Positions 6,227 to 12,597 of a DNA stretch of 36,515 nucleotides are shown here, piece after piece. This DNA comes from a virus. A program made the translations under genes and the position numbers. The stretch covers positions 1-36,515 of IMG/VR virus record IMGVR_UViG_3300027573_000078, one strand, 5' to 3'. How positions within the stretch are numbered: position 1 is the stretch's first letter; each line of letters opens with the position of its first letter. Under the pieces are notes generated by a model that was given only the letters and a program-made list of their open reading frames with translations, ran no database searches and had not been told where the DNA came from.

Positions 6227-7049
6227 GGTGCCATTCCTTGGCGAAGTCGTTGAGCCACGCGAACGCGGCGGCGAGGTGCTGCTCGACGGTCTCGCGCTCG
6301 AAATCAGGGATCGCGCCGACATAGGCGGCGGGGGCAGTGGGCATCTCGGCAAGGGTCTGGAGCGCGCGCTCGAATTGCAGGCGCACGCGATCGGCTTCTT
6401 GCCGGCGCCTCTGCTCGGCGGGATCGATGTCGGTGTAGAACTTGCCGTCCGACGCGGCGACCGCGACGCCCTCGGCTTTCGCGCGCGCCCTGGCGACGGC
6501 CGGCGTCGGCAACTGGATGACCTTGCGCTGCTCCTCGTGCGGCTTCCGCGCGATCTTGGCGGCGGCATTGAGCGACAGCTCGCCGTCGATGACCTTGCTG
6601 ATCAGCTGGGCGACGCCGCGCTTTGCTACGGTGGCGGCGCGGTCGACGGACCGCTCGCTGACATTCAGAAGCTGCGCTGCCTGCGCCTGAGAAATAGCGC
6701 CAATTGGCGCCTTTTCAGATGGCCGTCCGACCTTCAGCGTCGCAATCTTCGCCGCGACCATGGCGCGCTGGCTCTCATCGAGATGCCGGCGGCGGAGGTT
6801 CATCGACACCACGAACGCCGGCAGCTCGGCATCGTCGCCATCGAAGATGCGCGTCGGCGGATCGTCGATCTCGAGCAGCCGACACGCGCGATAGCGGTTG
6901 CGGCCGTCGACGATGCGGCCGTCCCGATGCACGACGATCGGCTCGCGCAGCCCATTCGCCTCAATGTCGCGCGCGAGATCCGCCAACTCATGTGCGCCCA
7001 TCAGCGGAAATATCTCCGCCAAAGGATGCGCCGTTCCGGCGGCGCTCAC
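6195..7049 (-). CDS. ParB/sulfiredoxin-fold nuclease-like DNA-binding protein
   Basis: A 284-aa ParB-superfamily protein. The N-terminal ParB domain (residues ~8-100) shows the ANGLREPIVV motif and GRIVDGRNRYRA at residues 45-54, matching the GxxRxxA nucleotide-binding box, and later FVVSMNLRRRHLDESQRA, matching the ENLxRxxLxxxE region. A helix-turn-helix follows (ISQAQAAQLLNVSERSVDRA). The C-terminal 130 residues are helical and variable. Phage proteins of this form act as CTP-dependent DNA-binding or regulatory proteins, sometimes with nuclease activity. There is no ParA partner, so plasmid-type partition is unlikely. Coupled by ATGA to the preceding small gene. A second ParB-like gene lies at 11554. 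Confidence 0.8.
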   Translation of the reverse strand: MSAAGTAHPLAEIFPLMGAHELADLARDIEANGLREPIVVHRDGRIVDGRNRYRACRLLEIDDPPTRIFDGDDAELPAFVVSMNLRRRHLDESQRAMVAAKIATLKVGRPSEKAPIGAISQAQAAQLLNVSERSVDRAATVAKRGVAQLISKVIDGELSLNAAAKIARKPHEEQRKVIQLPTPAVARARAKAEGVAVAASDGKFYTDIDPAEQRRRQEADRVRLQFERALQTLAEMPTAPAAYVGAIPDFERETVEQHLAAAFAWLNDFAKEWHHGKERARAAR

Positions 7050-7306
7050 GGCTCGTCGTCCGCGAAATCGCTGAGCTTCGGAATGGCGCTCTCGCGGAAC
7101 CGAATCGAGGTGCCGACCTGGCTGAGCATCGCGTGCGGCAGGCGGCCGTCCGCGTCGCGAGCGGCGTCGTCGCGGGCGATGAGCGCAGCGCGCTCGGCGG
7201 CGGTGGTCGTGCGCGGCACGCCGCCGCAGCGGATGGGGCGGTCGGGCACGCTCGGGCCGAGGCGCCGCCAGGTGGCGCGGATCTTCGCGCGGGCGACGTC
7301 GCGCAT
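7046..7306 (-). CDS. small hypothetical protein, head of the replication operon (86 aa)
   Basis: An 86-aa protein with a basic N-terminus (RDVARAKIRATWRRLG) and an acidic C-terminus (AIPKLSDFADDEP). Family not recognised. A GGAG motif lies about 11 nt before the ATG. Its stop overlaps the ParB-like start (ATGA), so the two are co-translated. It is the first confidently called leftward gene after the cro region, with only the doubtful frame at 7415-7750 between. Confidence 0.55.
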   Translation of the reverse strand: MRDVARAKIRATWRRLGPSVPDRPIRCGGVPRTTTAAERAALIARDDAARDADGRLPHAMLSQVGTSIRFRESAIPKLSDFADDEP

Positions 7307-7389
7307 GTCAGCGCAGCTCCATGAGCGCCCGGCCGGACTCGCGCCCGACCGGGCCCGCCCCTACCATCGGCAGTTTCAAGGCTGCACCA

Positions 7390-7638
7390 ATGGAGAGCGG
7401 AGTGGACAAAGAGATCAAGCTGAACCCCCTCGTCGGCTGGGAGATCGGGTCGCTCCCCGGCGCGAACGTGATGGTGGCCCTGCAGTACGTGACGTCGGAG
7501 GGGGAGCTGTTGGCGAAGACCCCGCACTCACTGCGGCTCGCGATGAGCGCCGCTCAGTGCGACCAGCTTGCCGAAACGCTACGGCGGAAAGCGGTAGAAG
7601 CTCGCGAACGCGAAAAGCGCGAGTCCGGACATGCTTGA
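7390..7638 (+). CDS. BssS-like small protein, on the strand opposite to its neighbours
   Basis: An 82-aa protein whose first half (LNPLVGWEIGSLPGANVMVA) strongly recalls the BssS family, where E. coli BssS has a PLVGWDIS motif. The rest also aligns in pattern: a beta strand ending in LQYVT, a SLRLAMSAAQ segment, then a helix. BssS affects biofilm and signalling in E. coli, and homologues occur in phages; its molecular activity is not settled. The ATG at 7390 is used, but a GTG at 7402 with GGAG at 7392-7395 could be the true start. It is the only rightward gene between the cro-like gene and the leftward replication operon, hence antisense to any cro read-through transcript. Confidence 0.65.
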   Translation: MESGVDKEIKLNPLVGWEIGSLPGANVMVALQYVTSEGELLAKTPHSLRLAMSAAQCDQLAETLRRKAVEAREREKRESGHA

Positions 7639-7750
7639 TCGCGCTGGGCGCAACTAAGAACACCCGCGCCACCTCGGCCAGGCGGAAGCGGCGCTTGTCT
7701 CGCGGCGGCGGCGGCGCCGGCGGCTCGGCCCAGAGGATGCGCGCGCTCAT
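7415..7750 (-). CDS. possible small protein coupled to cro-like gene (doubtful)
   Basis: The ATG at 7750 overlaps the cro-like stop codon (ATGA), and the first ~40 residues (RRFRLAEVARVFLVAPSAIK among them) look like genuine protein. Beyond about residue 60 the translation turns into Arg/Ser/Ala/Pro low complexity where it runs antisense to the BssS-like gene. Either this is a real leftward gene with a disordered tail overlapping its antisense neighbour, or only a remnant. Low confidence. Confidence 0.3.
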   Translation of the reverse strand: MSARILWAEPPAPPPPRDKRRFRLAEVARVFLVAPSAIKHVRTRAFRVRELLPLSAVAFRQAGRTERRSSRAAVSAGSSPTAPPPTSRTAGPPSRSRRGATRSPSRRGGSA

Positions 7751-8007
7751 GCGGCGGCGTCCGCCGGCTGCGCGGCCGCAGGGTCGGGCGGGGGGTCGAA
7801 GAAATCGGCGGGGGTGAGATCGATGCCGCGCTCGCGGGCGGCGCTGAGAAGGGCCCGCTGATGTCGCGTCGGAATCTGCCCGTCGCTGCCGCCGCGCTCG
7901 CGTGGGTAGCCCCAACGGTGAACGGTGCTGACATCGAGCCCCAAGAGCCCCGCGACGGCCCTAGGGCCGCCGAATTTCGAGACGATGCGTTCGGCGCTGG
8001 TATTCAT
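7747..8007 (-). CDS. Cro/YdaS-like HTH transcription regulator
   Basis: An 86-aa protein beginning with a compact helix-turn-helix: ERIVSKFGGPRAVAGLLGLD then VSTVHRWGYPRERGG, followed by IPTRHQRALLSAARERGIDL. This matches Cro/YdaS-type phage regulators, in which a VSxVxxW recognition helix is followed by a helix with an IPxxHQ start. It is divergent from the cI-type gene and heads the leftward operon, the position of cro in lambda. A good leftward promoter (8044 to 8016) overlaps its operator. Predicted transcription starts only 1-2 nt before the ATG, so the mRNA may be nearly leaderless. The Pro/Ala/Asp tail (residues 72-86) is probably disordered. Confidence 0.8.
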   Translation of the reverse strand: MNTSAERIVSKFGGPRAVAGLLGLDVSTVHRWGYPRERGGSDGQIPTRHQRALLSAARERGIDLTPADFFDPPPDPAAAQPADAAA

Positions 8008-8015
8008 GGCTGCGG

Positions 8016-8044
8016 ATATTGCGATATCCGCAATTTAAACGCAA
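8016..8044 (-). promoter_or_regulatory. leftward (cro) promoter
   Basis: Reading the minus strand: -35 TTGCGT (8044-8039), a 17-nt spacer, and -10 CAATAT (8021-8016). The expected start of transcription is near 8009, immediately before the cro ATG (8007). The operator at 8019-8033 lies between and over these boxes, so bound repressor would block the promoter. Confidence 0.55.
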
Positions 8045-8092
8045 GGCCGCGATTGCGTTCTTATCAATGGCCGGTCGTTGCGGTTTCCGCAA
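8019..8092. promoter_or_regulatory. cI/cro operator region (TTGCG-N5-CGCAA sites)
   Basis: The 96-bp gap between the divergent cro-like and cI-like genes holds two perfect 15-bp inverted repeats, TTGCG-N5-CGCAA, at 8019-8033 (centre ATATC) and 8078-8092 (centre GTTTC). A half-conserved site, TTGCG-TTCTT-ATCAA, lies between them at 8053-8067. Three spaced operators between divergent repressor genes is the classic lambdoid switch layout. Related sites recur at 9700-9738. Confidence 0.72.
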
Positions 8093-8103
8093 ATCTCCGG
8101 GGC

Positions 8104-8772
8104 ATGAGTGTTGATTGGATAAAGCAGGGCCTGGAGCGAACCGGCAGAAACCAGGTGCAGCTCGCCGAGCTCCTCGGGCTTGACCCTGCGGCCGTGTCAC
8201 GCCTGCTCAAGGGGCGGCGGCAACTCAAGGCCACCGAGGCCGACACGATTCGAAAATGGCTCGAGACGGCCACCGAGCCAGAGCCCGCCGGCCCGCCGGC
8301 CGGGATGAAGCCGGCGCCCCCCCGCCTTCCCGACAACCCGCCCCCTGACGCGGTGATCCCCGGCGCCCGCCCACTGCGCGGTGGCCCGCGGTCCCTGCCC
8401 ATCTACGGTGCCGGCCAATCCGGCCCCGAGGGCTTCCTCAACATCGAGCCCCAGGACGCGATCGACTGGACCTGGATGCCGGCCGAGCTGCAGGACGTGC
8501 GCGGCGCGTTCGCGCTCTACGTCGACGGCGACAGCATGACCGACGCCGGGCTGCCCGCAGGCACGCTGGTCCACGTCCATCCGCACCGCCGGCCCAGGAC
8601 CGGCCAGAACTGCGTCATCGTCCTGCGCTCGAGCGGCGTGTTCATCAAGCGCTACGTCGGCCAGCGTGGCGGCAAGCTCGTCTACGAGCAATCGAACCCC
8701 AAGAAAGAGGGCGACTTCCCCCTGGCGGACGTTGCCGCCCTCTACCTGATCACGTCCGCGGTGTTCCCGTGA
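8104..8772 (+). CDS. cI-type prophage repressor (HTH + S24/LexA-like peptidase)
   Basis: A 222-aa repressor. Residues 1-57 hold an HTH (GRNQVQLAELLGLDPAAVSR). A proline-rich hinge (57-95) leads to a C-terminal S24 peptidase fold. The likely self-cleavage site is Ala103-Gly104 in PIYGAGQSG, the catalytic serine is Ser144 in VDGDSMTDAG, and the lysine is Lys182 in VFIKRYVG. All LexA-type catalytic elements are present, so induction by RecA/SOS is expected. The ATG at 8104 is chosen because it follows GGGG and starts the HTH; the frame is open further upstream, but that would run through the operators. It should keep the lysogen by binding the TTGCG-N5-CGCAA sites. Confidence 0.9.
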   Translation: MSVDWIKQGLERTGRNQVQLAELLGLDPAAVSRLLKGRRQLKATEADTIRKWLETATEPEPAGPPAGMKPAPPRLPDNPPPDAVIPGARPLRGGPRSLPIYGAGQSGPEGFLNIEPQDAIDWTWMPAELQDVRGAFALYVDGDSMTDAGLPAGTLVHVHPHRRPRTGQNCVIVLRSSGVFIKRYVGQRGGKLVYEQSNPKKEGDFPLADVAALYLITSAVFP

Positions 8773-8842
8773 TCTGGCTCGGCCGCCGCACCTGAGGCGG
8801 GGTGTCAATATGTGCCTTACGCTCGCACCGCGTATCACGCGG

Positions 8843-9061
8843 TCATCGCGGCGACACGCCGTGGCCGAGCATGCAGATCTCCCGGCGCTCGTTGCGAAAC
8901 TTGACCGGGAACAATTCTTCCGGCCGAGCCGCGCGTAGCGCGACGGCGTCGCATTCGTCGTACACCGCGCGCGCCGCCAGATCGGCGGGCGGCGGCGTCA
9001 AGCTGCGGCTGTCGCAGCCAGCGAGCGCGAGCAGCGCTAGGAGGGCGAGAGGGCGGATCAC
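8843..9061 (-). CDS. small predicted lipoprotein (72 aa)
   Basis: A 72-aa protein starting at GTG 9061, which overlaps the preceding stop (GTGA). Its N-terminus is a lipoprotein signal peptide: a short basic start, a hydrophobic run and the lipobox LAGC ending at residue 16, so the mature protein would be lipid-anchored at Cys16 and about 57 residues long. Two more cysteines (DECDA and REICM) could form a disulfide in the periplasm. Coupling to the membrane protein upstream suggests the two work together in the envelope. Possible roles are superinfection exclusion or lysogenic conversion; an outer-membrane spanin is less likely because the partner lacks a spanin-like coiled coil. Confidence 0.65.
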   Translation of the reverse strand: MIRPLALLALLALAGCDSRSLTPPPADLAARAVYDECDAVALRAARPEELFPVKFRNERREICMLGHGVSPR

Positions 9062-9546
9062 AGAGCGGCGGCCTGGGTTGGCCGGCGCGAGCACTCGGGA
9101 GGCAGTCGGCGCGGGTTGAGCGCGCCCTCAGGCTCGTTCCCGATCATGGAAATCCAGACGTAGAACGGCTGCGCGCCGGCATAGCCGCCGAAGCGGTTGC
9201 GGCCGTTGACCATGCCGCACACCAGCCACAAGGAATAGCCGTTGAAATCGACGCGCCGCGAGACGACGTCGTCGAAACGCGCGCTGTCCGGGTCGAGCAG
9301 GCGACCGGCGATCCAGCTGCGTGCCGCAGCCGTGCCAGTAATGCCATCGTCCCGCGCTGCGGGCGGGGGAATGAGCTTGGCGCCGATGGCGCCGACGGCG
9401 ACGAGCGCGAGCAGGCCGGCGATCCTGCCGAAGCGGCGCGGCCGCAGCGGCGTAAGCGCTGGTGTCGTGCGCGGGAATGGCGGCGGGATGGGCGGCGGGG
9501 CCAGTGTTGGCGGGTGCAATCCGTTGATCCGTTCTCCGCCGGTCAC
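9058..9546 (-). CDS. membrane-anchored periplasmic protein (162 aa) next to the repressor
   Basis: A proline-rich N-terminus precedes a single transmembrane helix (RIAGLLALVAVGAIGAKLI) and a C-terminal domain of about 95 residues. That domain contains LLDPDSARFDDV and LVCGMVNGRNRFGGYAGAQP, matching a widespread family of small bacterial envelope proteins of unknown function with the consensus DPDSAxF...CGxVNxxNxFGGYxG. The start is uncertain: GTG at 9546 (used here), TTG at 9519, or upstream starts up to 9738 that add an unconvincing Arg-rich stretch. With the coupled lipoprotein it forms a leftward two-gene unit between cI and the 9.7-kb promoter, a typical place for genes expressed in the lysogen. 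Confidence 0.6.
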   Translation of the reverse strand: MTGGERINGLHPPTLAPPPIPPPFPRTTPALTPLRPRRFGRIAGLLALVAVGAIGAKLIPPPAARDDGITGTAAARSWIAGRLLDPDSARFDDVVSRRVDFNGYSLWLVCGMVNGRNRFGGYAGAQPFYVWISMIGNEPEGALNPRRLPPECSRRPTQAAAL

Positions 9547-9699
9547 AGCGGCGGTCGGGAAGTAGGTACCCTGAACGCGGCCGGATGCGTGCCGCACTTG
9601 GCTGCAGGTGCGGCTTCGACGGCGTGCAGGTATCGGGCAGCGCCCGGCATAGCCCGGCCCAGCAGAAATTGCGGGCCGCCTGCTGTCGCACGAGAGCGA

Positions 9700-9742
9700 T
9701 TGCGTTTTTCGCATTGACATAGATTGAGCTTTCCGCAATTCT
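9700..9742 (+). promoter_or_regulatory. rightward promoter with two repressor-type operators
   Basis: A perfect -35 TTGACA (9714-9719), a 17-nt spacer and a weak -10 AATTCT (9737-9742) precede the zinc-ribbon gene. Two sites like those at the cI/cro switch overlap it: TTGCG-TTTTT-CGCAT (9700-9714) and TTGAG-CTTTC-CGCAA (9724-9738), 24 bp apart. The same repressor probably shuts off this promoter, and with it the recombination/integration operon, in the lysogen. Confidence 0.6.
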
Positions 9743-9773
9743 CACCTCCGCCGCACAGCCGGAGGCCCGCCCG

Positions 9774-9941
9774 ATGCCCGACCCCGCCGCCAAGTCCGAA
9801 ACTGACGAGGCGCCCGAGCGCGAAGAGCGCCGGGTCCCGCGCGGCACGCGTGCTTGCCGCAAGTGCGGGGGAACGAACCTCGTCATCCGGCGCGGCGTCC
9901 TGCACTGCCCGCACTGCGGGCCGCAGAAGGGAACGCGCTGA
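9774..9941 (+). CDS. zinc-ribbon protein (55 aa)
   Basis: A 55-aa protein with a charged, disordered first half and a zinc ribbon formed by CRKCGG (residues 28-33) and CPHCGP. These are two CxxC pairs separated by about 14 residues, the usual zinc-ribbon spacing. GGAGG lies 9 nt before the ATG. It is the first gene behind the repressor-controlled rightward promoter, a place often occupied by small regulators. Its stop codon overlaps a possible start at 9941 (TGATG). Likely DNA or RNA polymerase contact, but the target is unknown. Confidence 0.62.
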   Translation: MPDPAAKSETDEAPEREERRVPRGTRACRKCGGTNLVIRRGVLHCPHCGPQKGTR

Positions 9942-10051
9942 TGGCCGTCGAGCGCAGCCGGCTGCGCGACGGGACGGTCCAACGCGGCGTGCCATCTCGC
10001 GGCGATGCTCGACGGGCGCGCGCCGACGCTCGGCCAGCCGGAGACCGCGTG

Positions 10052-10300
10052 ATGATCGCCGTCGAGCAGGGCGGCGCGCGCACCTACGCCGTGACCGCAG
10101 CCGGCCGCGATGCCGGCGAGCTGGAGCACGACATGGGCGCCCCCTTCCACCGGCGCTGGCGCTGGGTCTCCGCGAGCGGCGCGGTCGAGGAGTTCTTCGA
10201 GACGAAGACTGAGGCGAAGGACCACCTCGCCTGGCTCAACCGGTGCCGCGCCGTGGACGTGCTGCTGGTCGAGCGGCGGCAGGAAGGGGAGGCGGCGTGA
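10052..10300 (+). CDS. hypothetical protein (82 aa)
   Basis: An 82-aa protein with alternating strand-like segments (GARTYAVTAAG, RWRWVSASGAVEEFFETKTE) and a C-terminal helix/strand (VDVLLVERRQ). It looks like a small alpha/beta domain with no recognised family. The start at 10052 has GGAG about 9 nt upstream. The same frame is open to an ATG at 9941 overlapping the zinc-ribbon stop, but the 37 added residues are Arg-rich and look non-coding. The stop overlaps the ATG of the following 29-aa membrane peptide. Confidence 0.55.
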   Translation: MIAVEQGGARTYAVTAAGRDAGELEHDMGAPFHRRWRWVSASGAVEEFFETKTEAKDHLAWLNRCRAVDVLLVERRQEGEAA

Positions 10301-10389
10301 TGAGCGACGAGACCTTCGAGATCGCGTGCGGCGTGGTCGCGCTGCTGTCGGTCGGCATCGCGGCCGCGGTCTTCTTCTGGAGCGTGTAG
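10300..10389 (+). CDS. tiny single-pass membrane peptide (29 aa)
   Basis: The ATG shares its first base with the preceding stop codon and follows a strong purine-rich ribosome-binding site (AGGAAGGGGAGG). The product is an acidic N-terminus (MSDETFE) followed by one hydrophobic helix of about 20 residues ending in FFWSV. Short coupled membrane peptides of this kind are common in phage operons and easily missed. No function can be assigned. Confidence 0.5.
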   Translation: MSDETFEIACGVVALLSVGIAAAVFFWSV

Positions 10390-10439
10390 CGCCGCCTCCG
10401 CCTCGCCAGAGACGGAGCCGGGGCTTCATGCCCGCATAC

Positions 10440-10467
10440 AAAAAGCCCTCCCCGCGGTGGGGAGGGC
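10440..10467 (-). terminator. intrinsic terminator oriented leftward
   Basis: A perfect 9-bp stem GCCCTCCCC/GGGGAGGGC (10445-10453 and 10459-10467) with loop GCGGT. The run of five A at 10440-10444 becomes a T-run after the stem on the minus strand, so it terminates leftward transcription. On the plus strand there is no T-run, so it would not stop the rightward operon. No leftward gene ending here was found. Confidence 0.65.
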
Positions 10468-10490
10468 GAGAAGCAAAGGAATAGTCAGCA

Positions 10491-11549
10491 ATGAGTACCG
10501 TAGTGAAGCGCCGGGTCGCCGGCAAGACCCTGATCGGCATGGCCATCAGCGAGACCGCCTTTATCGGCGTATCCACGCTCAACCAGCTCATCACCTTCGG
10601 CCTGGTGCAGCCGAGCTATAACGAGCACGCGAAGGCGAAGGAGCTGCGCCGCGATCCCACGCTCTCCAAGGCGCATAGCTTGCGCGAGACGGTGCAGCGC
10701 CGCTTCGACACCCCGCGCATGAACCGGGCGCACCACTACTCGGACTATATCGAGCGGCTCAACAAGGGCGAAGCACTGGGCGGCACGCCACCGATCACGC
10801 TCTATTGCTACATCGCGGGGCACCTCAGCGAGGATGAAGCGTCGCTGACGCTGTCGGCATCCGCACCGCTGGTGAACCTCGACGGCGAGACGCAGACCGA
10901 GGCGCGCTTCCTGCTGCGGGAGCGCGACGAAGCAACCGGCGACGATGCCCTCCCCTTCGTGCTCTACCACGGCATCGACGCCAATCACGCCGGCACGATC
11001 ATGCACGACTTCAACAAGTACGCGCATCCGGTCAAGGAGCGCGCGGTTGCAGTGCTCAACTCCAACGGTCCGCTTACCAAGGCGATCAACACAAGCCTTG
11101 CCGTGACCGAGATCAATCCGATCTACGTCAACCGGTTCGGGCTCACGCCGGGCAAGAGCCAGATGGTTGCTTATCAATCGCTGCTCGCAGGAGCGGCGGG
11201 GGCTGCGGTCGGGTTCAAGGCGCTCCCGCAACTGGGAACGCAGATCGCACGGCTCAACAATGGCGCGGGTCTGAATGCCGAGGATGTGCAGCGCTTCCTG
11301 GTGCCGGCGCTCGAGCTCGCCAAGGCGCATCCCGACATCGGTCGCAGTCGCGCCGCGGTTTGGGCGTTGATGGGCGCCGTCGCGAAGGATCACGGCAAGC
11401 TGCCGACCGAGACGGAGTGGATGGCGGCGGCTGCCGCCTACGCTGTGAAGATTGAAGGGATGCGCGGTCCCAAAGCGTCGCGCCTGAAGGAACAGGCCGC
11501 GTTGAAGGTGATGGGCATCGCCATCGCCGCCACCGCGGATGCGAGCTGA
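10491..11549 (+). CDS. DndB/DGQHR-like protein
   Basis: A 352-aa protein that I assign to the DndB-like (DGQHR) group by pattern. The core is APLVNLDGETQTEARFLL (DGETQTEAR at residues 131-139, where DndB has DGQHRxxA), followed by LPFVLYHGIDANHAG and MHDFNKYAHPV (171-181), the DndB-type FxxxNxxxxPV helix. DndB regulates phosphorothioate (dnd) modification genes, and the DGQHR fold is distantly related to ParB nucleases. The key His-Arg of DGQHR is not conserved, so activity may differ. AAGGA lies ~10 nt before the ATG. It is followed after 4 nt by a ParB-like gene. No dndA/C/D/E genes are in the window. Confidence 0.6.
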   Translation: MSTVVKRRVAGKTLIGMAISETAFIGVSTLNQLITFGLVQPSYNEHAKAKELRRDPTLSKAHSLRETVQRRFDTPRMNRAHHYSDYIERLNKGEALGGTPPITLYCYIAGHLSEDEASLTLSASAPLVNLDGETQTEARFLLRERDEATGDDALPFVLYHGIDANHAGTIMHDFNKYAHPVKERAVAVLNSNGPLTKAINTSLAVTEINPIYVNRFGLTPGKSQMVAYQSLLAGAAGAAVGFKALPQLGTQIARLNNGAGLNAEDVQRFLVPALELAKAHPDIGRSRAAVWALMGAVAKDHGKLPTETEWMAAAAAYAVKIEGMRGPKASRLKEQAALKVMGIAIAATADAS

Positions 11550-11553
11550 TCCG

Positions 11554-12564
11554 ATGCAGTCTCTCACATTGACGCCAGTTCCGAACGTGGCTGGCATGTC
11601 GGGCGCAGGACCGGACGACATGAACCGCCGCGCACGTGACATCAGGTCGGTCCCGCTCACGACGATCGACATGGACGAGGGGGCGCGGTTGCGCCCGCTC
11701 GATCCTGCGAAGGTCGCCGAGCTCGCCGCCAGCATCAAGACGCACGGCCTGCTCCAGCCGATCGGCGTGCAGATCATCAAGAGCGGCCGGTTCACGAGCC
11801 GCTACAGGCTGATCTACGGCGCGCATCGCCTGGCGGCGGCAATCCTGTTGAACGAAGAAAACCCGCGGCACGAAGTCATCGCTTGCATGATCTATCCCGC
11901 GAACATGCCAGCCACGTCCATCCAGATGGACGAGATGGTGGAGAACCTGCACCGCAAGGAGCTGACGCCCCCGGAACGTGCCAGCCACACCGCGCGCTAC
12001 GCCGGCCTGCTCAAGAAGGCCGGGCTAGTTGACAACGCCAAGCGTAAGGGAGGCGTCGCCAAAGCTGCATTGCACAGTGACAGGGCAATGCAGCCCGCGC
12101 CGGGCGCAGCGTCCAAACCCTCGGTTACGGAAAAGATCAGCCGCGAGCTTGGCATACATCGCAACGCGGTGCAGGGCCGCGTGGCGCTCGCAACGAAGCT
12201 CGCAGCGCGCCAGGGCGTCGTGGCGACGCACAAGACTATCGAGAGCATGAGCGGCGACGAGCTGATCGCGATCGGCGACGCCGCGATCCTCGAAGCCCAG
12301 CGCAAGCGCGAGAAGGCGGTGGCCACCGGCAAGTCGGACCGCAACACCGACCCGATCCAGCCGGCAAAGCCGACCGAGAGCACCGTGCGGCTCGACGTCG
12401 TCGACCTGCCGGCCAAGATCGGGCCCTGGGTGCGACGGCGGTTCAACGACAAAACCAAGCATCTGTCGATCGCGGTGATCAAGGCAACGCGCGATGTCTT
12501 CAACGCGATCATTACCGAGATCGAGACGACCGGCACCTGCCGGCTGGAGGACACGAATGGCTGA
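11554..12564 (+). CDS. second ParB-like protein, paired with the DndB-like gene
   Basis: A 336-aa ParB-superfamily protein. The N-terminal ParB domain (residues ~30-140) shows IKTHGLLQPIGVQI, then YRLIYGAHRLAAAILL (GAHR at 89-92, the GxxR nucleotide-binding box), and MVENLHRKELTPPERASHT, the standard ENxxRxxLxxxE helix. A helix-turn-helix follows (SVTEKISRELGIHRNAVQGR). The C-terminal third is helical with a conserved-looking end (IGPWVRRRFNDKTKHLSIAV). Phage and plasmid proteins of this form bind DNA, some with CTP-switch or nuclease activity. ATG at 11554 is used; an ATG at 11539 would overlap the previous gene. Linkage suggests the pair acts as a unit. Confidence 0.78.
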   Translation: MQSLTLTPVPNVAGMSGAGPDDMNRRARDIRSVPLTTIDMDEGARLRPLDPAKVAELAASIKTHGLLQPIGVQIIKSGRFTSRYRLIYGAHRLAAAILLNEENPRHEVIACMIYPANMPATSIQMDEMVENLHRKELTPPERASHTARYAGLLKKAGLVDNAKRKGGVAKAALHSDRAMQPAPGAASKPSVTEKISRELGIHRNAVQGRVALATKLAARQGVVATHKTIESMSGDELIAIGDAAILEAQRKREKAVATGKSDRNTDPIQPAKPTESTVRLDVVDLPAKIGPWVRRRFNDKTKHLSIAVIKATRDVFNAIITEIETTGTCRLEDTNG

Positions 12565-12597
12565 TCTTCCTGCGTGCCAGCCGAGCAAGGAAGCGCC

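Noticed and set aside
5778-7817. Long plus-strand frame of about 680 codons
   Set aside because: It is a shadow of the ParB-like gene and its neighbours; composition is Arg/Ala/Ser-rich without domains.
8827-8843. Inverted repeat ACCGCG-TATCA-CGCGGT after the repressor gene as a terminator
   Set aside because: The stem is only 6 bp and no T-run follows on either strand; too weak to call.
8843-9546. Calling the membrane protein and lipoprotein a spanin pair
   Set aside because: The overlap and lipobox fit, but the membrane protein has a globular CGxVN/FGGY domain instead of a periplasmic coiled coil, and the pair lies beside the repressor, not near late genes.
9547-9738. Small minus-strand frames upstream of the membrane protein, including one ending in a GTGA overlap at 9543
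   Set aside because: Three frames are all open and none shows a good start, ribosome-binding site or recognisable sequence; kept only as a possible longer N-terminus.
9724-10212. Plus-strand frame over the zinc-ribbon region (about 162 codons)
   Set aside because: The translation is Arg/Ser-rich noise, while the zinc-ribbon frame has a good ribosome-binding site and two CxxC pairs.
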